64,000 bases of DNA from Filosporella fistucella (lineage: Eukaryota > Ascomycota > Leotiomycetes > Helotiales): NCBI GenBank assembly GCA_030077755.1, contig JAQJZZ010000011.1, positions 3,286,001 to 3,350,000 on the forward strand, given 5' to 3'. The notes beneath the pieces were generated by a model that had not been told where the DNA came from, did not search any database, and worked only from the letters and a program-made list of their open reading frames with translations. Below, in pieces: positions 60,618 to 64,000 of the stretch. The position numbers and the translations under genes were made by a program. Each line of letters begins with the position of its first letter. Position 1 is the stretch's first letter.

Positions 60618-60689
60618 TCTAAATTCTCTGCCTTTAAGGACGGGAATATGATTTATTAACCTTTTAATTACCGACACTATATTTGCCAA

Positions 60690-62690
60690 TAACCCTATTA
60701 TTACTAGCGTCGCTACGCGTGCCACTAATATTATAACTCGCCGATAAGCCTCTTTTTAAATTATTAGGAACCATAATAGCGAATCGTTTAGGACGATTAT
60801 TATAAAGGTCCTTAGGACCGCTATTAAGGAAGATGAAACATTTAATAAATATATTAATAGGATTAAGTCCTAGGTTATTAATATAGCGGATAAAGGCTAT
60901 TAGCCCGAGTAAGAGCAGGAAGACGTGGAAATGACTAGTGCCCTTTTAGGGGTTTCCTAAAAGCCCTCTTATATTCCTATCCCTATTCCTATATCCATTT
61001 TCCGAGAATATTATAAAAAGGACATAGCTCGACTTAATGCATTATATGCTTAGAAAATTATAATTAATAAACTAAAGCAGGCTATTAAACGCCTTAAAGA
61101 AAGTGCTAACCGTGATAGGCAAGTATATAAAGCTATTATCTTTAATAAAGGATTTATACCTCGAGGTCGGTCACATATTAGGTTTATAAACCCTAAGGAT
61201 AACCTTATAAGTGGTCGAGTAAGCCCTAATAATACTTTATTTATTGCTTATATATATTATCCTATTATAAAAACAGGCGCTAATTACGGCCCTATAATGC
61301 AATTGCCTATGCATATCCGTGATTTATATGCTAAGAATAGTGGTTTTAAGCCTCTTATAAGTGATTGCATATAGCCGTAAACGGATTAGGAGCGAGGAGT
61401 AAACCTCTCCTTTAAAATAAAGAAGAAGGCAATCTTCCCACCTTTTTATAAAGGCAAGAATCCTAAGGAATATTAGGCCTTTTTTAATGCCTTTGAGCTG
61501 GTCTTTAATAATTAGCCGAGTTTATATAACTCTTATAAGGAACATATAAATATTATAGTTTAAAGGTTTAAGATGGGTTACCCACTTATAAAGCATTAGT
61601 CCATTCTTAATAATAAATGTTAAGATCGCTAAGGCTTTTTAATAGCCTAGGATAACTTTAAATACTAAAGTTTAAATATTATATAAAGTAATAGAGAGCA
61701 TAGTGCTAAAGCCTATGGAAAATTATAAGGGCTAAAATAAAGGCCTAATGAGATTATCGTGCAATTAATTAAAAGGATAGAGTTATTAAAGCAAAACCTC
61801 TCCGGAAATTGAGAGGAGTCTAAAAGAGTAGTTACCCTTAAGCTTGCCCTCACAAATGAAACATTAATTAAAAAAATGCAAATTGTGATTATAAATATAA
61901 TACCGGATACCGTCCTTAGCTAATAAATAGCCGCTTAAAAGGCTAAGATCTTGGTAAAAAGAATAAATAGTGCTATAAGCTAAAATAAGCATAAGCATAA
62001 GGATAGCGATGAGTCCAAAAAAAGACGTGGTTATAAGGGCAAGAAGCTTAAGAGGAACTCTTTAAGAGCCTCTTAATAGCCTTAATAAGATTATAACCGT
62101 CGGAAAAGGAACGCTTCTTTCGCCTTATTAAGCAATTCTATAAGCACATCTTATAGCGACTAGAAGCTTCTCTTTAAGGTAACCTGCTATTTATATAAAT
62201 AAAAGGGCTACCTTGCGAGTAGCCCTATTTGCCTAAATAGAGCTAAATAGGTAAAAGCTAACCTAGAGAAAGCAAAATTGTAAGAGGCTAAACGGAACCT
62301 CCGAGCTACTAAAAGGCTAGCTGCTATTAAAAGAGAAAATTCCTTAGGGAATTTGGGAAAAGCTCCTACTAAGTCTTAAGCGCCAAAGGGCCTAATAGCA
62401 AATCACATAAGCATTTAATAGTTATTATTAAGTTATTATAAACCGCAATAAGGGCTAAAGGTACCCTGGAGGCACTCGCTAATACGGGTGCAAATAATTC
62501 CTTTATTAATATTTATAAAGCTTAAAGGTTAGGAATAGTGCCTTTGGCCCATTATAATATCTAGTTTGGCATAGTGGGTAAAGGTAATTTTCAGGTAATC
62601 AAAGCCTATAATATAATTATTAAGGCAAGGGACTCCTAAGGAACCACTAAGGAGTTTAAAATAAGGCTTTAACGGTTATTCCCGACAAAG
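60690..62690 (+). pseudogene. gag and protease start of element I, decayed
   Basis: Reading through stops: an Arg/Thr-rich start, a long charged helical region (IRDLYAKNSGF at about 61315; KGKNPKEYQAFFNAFELVF at about 61460), then a CCHC knuckle (TCYLYKQKGYLASSPIC, about 62185). Last, an aspartic-protease-like TGANNSFI (about 62490). This order is that of Ty3/gypsy gag-pro. Confidence 0.6.
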
Positions 62691-62728
62691 TTTTGCTTGG
62701 GAGGTAGGGAGGTCCCAAGTTTATAGGA

Positions 62729-62780
62729 GGGAGGTCCCATATATGAATCCGATCATATAAGCTCATATATGGGACCTCCC
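62729..62780. repeat. Perfect 18-bp inverted repeat (hairpin)
   Basis: Arms GGGAGGTCCCATATATGA (62729-62746) and its exact complement (62763-62780) flank a 16-base loop. A partial direct copy of the arm (gggaggtccc) lies at 62708-62717. Looks like the terminal inverted repeats of a DNA element or a collapsed MITE. Confidence 0.8.
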
Positions 62781-62915
62781 TGAAGTATCCTTTATATTAG
62801 GGCTAGAAGCCTACTTTTTTCTTTATTTAATAGCCCTAAATCTAAGCTATAAAATAAGTCTTTAAGTAAGATTTTATATTAAGAATTGATTTAAATATTA
62901 AATAAAATACTTAAA

Positions 62916-63012
62916 GTATTTTTACTTTCAATTTGGCCCGGCTAGACCTCGGCTACGCTAGGCGAAACCTCGGCTTAACCGAGGAACACCAAAATTTAAA
63001 AGTAAGTAAAAT
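62916..63012. repeat. MITE-like unit with GC-rich core
   Basis: Imperfect terminal inverted repeats (ATTTTTACTTTCAATTTGG on the left, CCAAAATTTAAAAGTA plus an extra GTAAAAT on the right) enclose a GC-rich core. The core contains a CCTCGG-CTTAA-CCGAGG hairpin (62968-62984). The surroundings are nearly pure AT. Confidence 0.5.
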
Positions 63013-63263
63013 GCCTTTTTTATAACACATAAATAATAACGTTTATTAAATGAAAATATAATATATAATATTGAATATTAAAAGCATTTAAAAATAATTT
63101 AATAAAAATATAATTTATTAAATTAAAGATTAATTAATTAAAAATTAAATAAAAAGATATTAAATAAAAGATATAATATTAAAGGCATAATATTATTTAT
63201 ATTATTACTTATATTAATATTTAAATTATTATTAAAATTATTATTTAAAGTATTAATTAAAGT

Positions 63264-63347
63264 ATTACTTATATTATTACTTATATTATTACTTATATTA
63301 TTACTTATATTATTACTTATATTATTACTTATATTATTACTTATAAT
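63264..63347. repeat. 12-bp tandem repeat, about 7 units
   Basis: Unit ATTACTTATATT repeated head to tail, the last copy diverged. Minisatellite within AT-rich DNA. Confidence 0.85.
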
Positions 63348-63398
63348 ATTATTTATATTTTTACTTATATTAATATTTACTTATATTTTAATTTTAAG

Positions 63399-63416
63399 AA
63401 AAAAAAAAAAAAAAAA
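63399..63416. repeat. Poly(A) run
   Basis: Eighteen consecutive A followed by GGGA. Could be the tail of a retroposed sequence on the plus strand, but no element body was recognised upstream. Confidence 0.6.
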
Positions 63417-63790
63417 GGGATAGTTATACGGTCTAATTAAATCTTTTATTATTGCCAATTACTTAAAACACATAACTAAGTCTTTTCGGTCTTATTATTA
63501 CCTAATAAGTGCTAGTTTCCTAGCCTTTTCGCCAATAATCCTTACTAATAAGTACTTAGTTACTATTAGACCATAGGCGTAATACTTGCCGAAACTTGTA
63601 CGATTTTCACCTAACCTATAAGAAAGGAGCCCCTTTTCCCAAGTGAACCCGGGTTCTTAATATCCTAATTGCTTAGGAATTAGTCAAATAGCGCGGATTA
63701 TACCGCTAAGCTAAATAATTTAATTAATATATTACTCGTTATTAAGATATATACTTAAAGTAAAGTGGAAATTTTTAATTTAAAAATTCA

Positions 63791-63792
63791 TT

Positions 63793-63827
<35 letters not shown>

Positions 63828-63829
63828 GT
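63791..63829. repeat. (TA)n microsatellite
   Basis: Simple TA repeat interrupted once by TT. Confidence 0.85.
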
Positions 63830-64000
63830 CTTATAGCTTATTATTATTATATTATTATTTTTTATATTATTCTTATTATATAAGGAGCTAAAGTTTTTAT
63901 AAAAAGCAAGCTATAATATATATAGGGCTCCTTTAAATTAAAGTTAAAAGTATAAAACACTCTCGATATTAAAGGAACTTAATTCTTAAAAATAATCTAT

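Larger units (their letters stand above)
60426..62700 (+). mobile_element. LTR retrotransposon 'I', 5' part only
   Basis: LTR (60426-60617) followed by a degenerate gag and the beginning of a protease; pol is absent. The sequence is interrupted near 62700 by a palindromic repeat. Confidence 0.65.

Noticed and set aside
63264..63347. Regular repeats considered as a CRISPR-like array
   Set aside because: Head-to-tail 12-mers without spacers in a eukaryotic AT-rich region; ordinary minisatellite.

Overview
This is a window from a filamentous ascomycete (Pezizomycotina; a leotiomycete-like fungus is my guess, not shown). The evidence is short 46-170 bp GT-AG introns with CTAAC/CTAAT-like branch sites, fungal gene families, and sharply two-speed composition. 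Normal-composition gene blocks (1-8.4 kb and about 44-60 kb) alternate with very AT-rich blocks (8.5-43.5 kb and 60-64 kb) made of dead retrotransposons. The AT-rich DNA carries the signature of repeat-induced point mutation (RIP): TGG has become TAG, CAA/CAG have become TAA/TAG, and TpG has become TpA at conserved codons.

Layout. 1-1336: 3' part of a DAL5/allantoate-permease-like MFS transporter. 1789-2550: small secreted LPMO-like protein. 2716-2839: LTR scrap. 3419-6637: VPS54, the GARP tethering subunit. 7360-7920 (minus): fragment of a fungal STAND N-terminal (PigL_N-like) domain gene. 8815-15394: complete but RIPed Ty3/gypsy chromovirus 'A' (344-bp LTRs, TSD CTCCT). 15395-17006: another gag fragment. 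17007-40708: what I read as one large LTR retrotransposon 'F'. It has a 5' LTR, a sense gag-pol, an antisense ORF, a further sense ORF that looks like a 2-oxoglutarate/Fe(II) dioxygenase, a polypurine tract and a 3' LTR. It was later split by copia 'C' (17708-23409, 191-bp LTRs, TSD ATTAT) and gypsy 'B' (29794-36265, minus, 354-bp LTRs, TSD AGCTA). 40709-42013: truncated gypsy 'E' (minus), same family as A and B.

43.5-60.6 kb is a gene island bounded by two same-orientation copies of a further LTR (43549 and 60426). It holds a RIPed pseudogene, a kinase-like pseudogene, a copia tail, a metallo-beta-lactamase-fold gene (minus, 48900-51127) and, divergent from it across about 350 bp, a seven-exon gene (51474-59906). 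That gene joins in one frame into a 2,619-residue protein made of about nine beta-rich W-motif modules, a Ser/Asn/Asp linker, filamin-like repeats and two LamG/concanavalin-like domains. This divergent pair is the most interesting host locus; its function is unknown to me. 60186-62700 is an OrsD-like zinc-finger fragment cut by an LTR element; beyond it lie hairpins, a MITE-like unit and simple repeats.

Three things stand out: (i) element F with extra ORFs; (ii) six copies of a short GC-rich palindrome embedded in coding parts of two unrelated retroelements; (iii) all four reverse-transcriptase YxDD motifs destroyed by the same TpG-to-TpA change.
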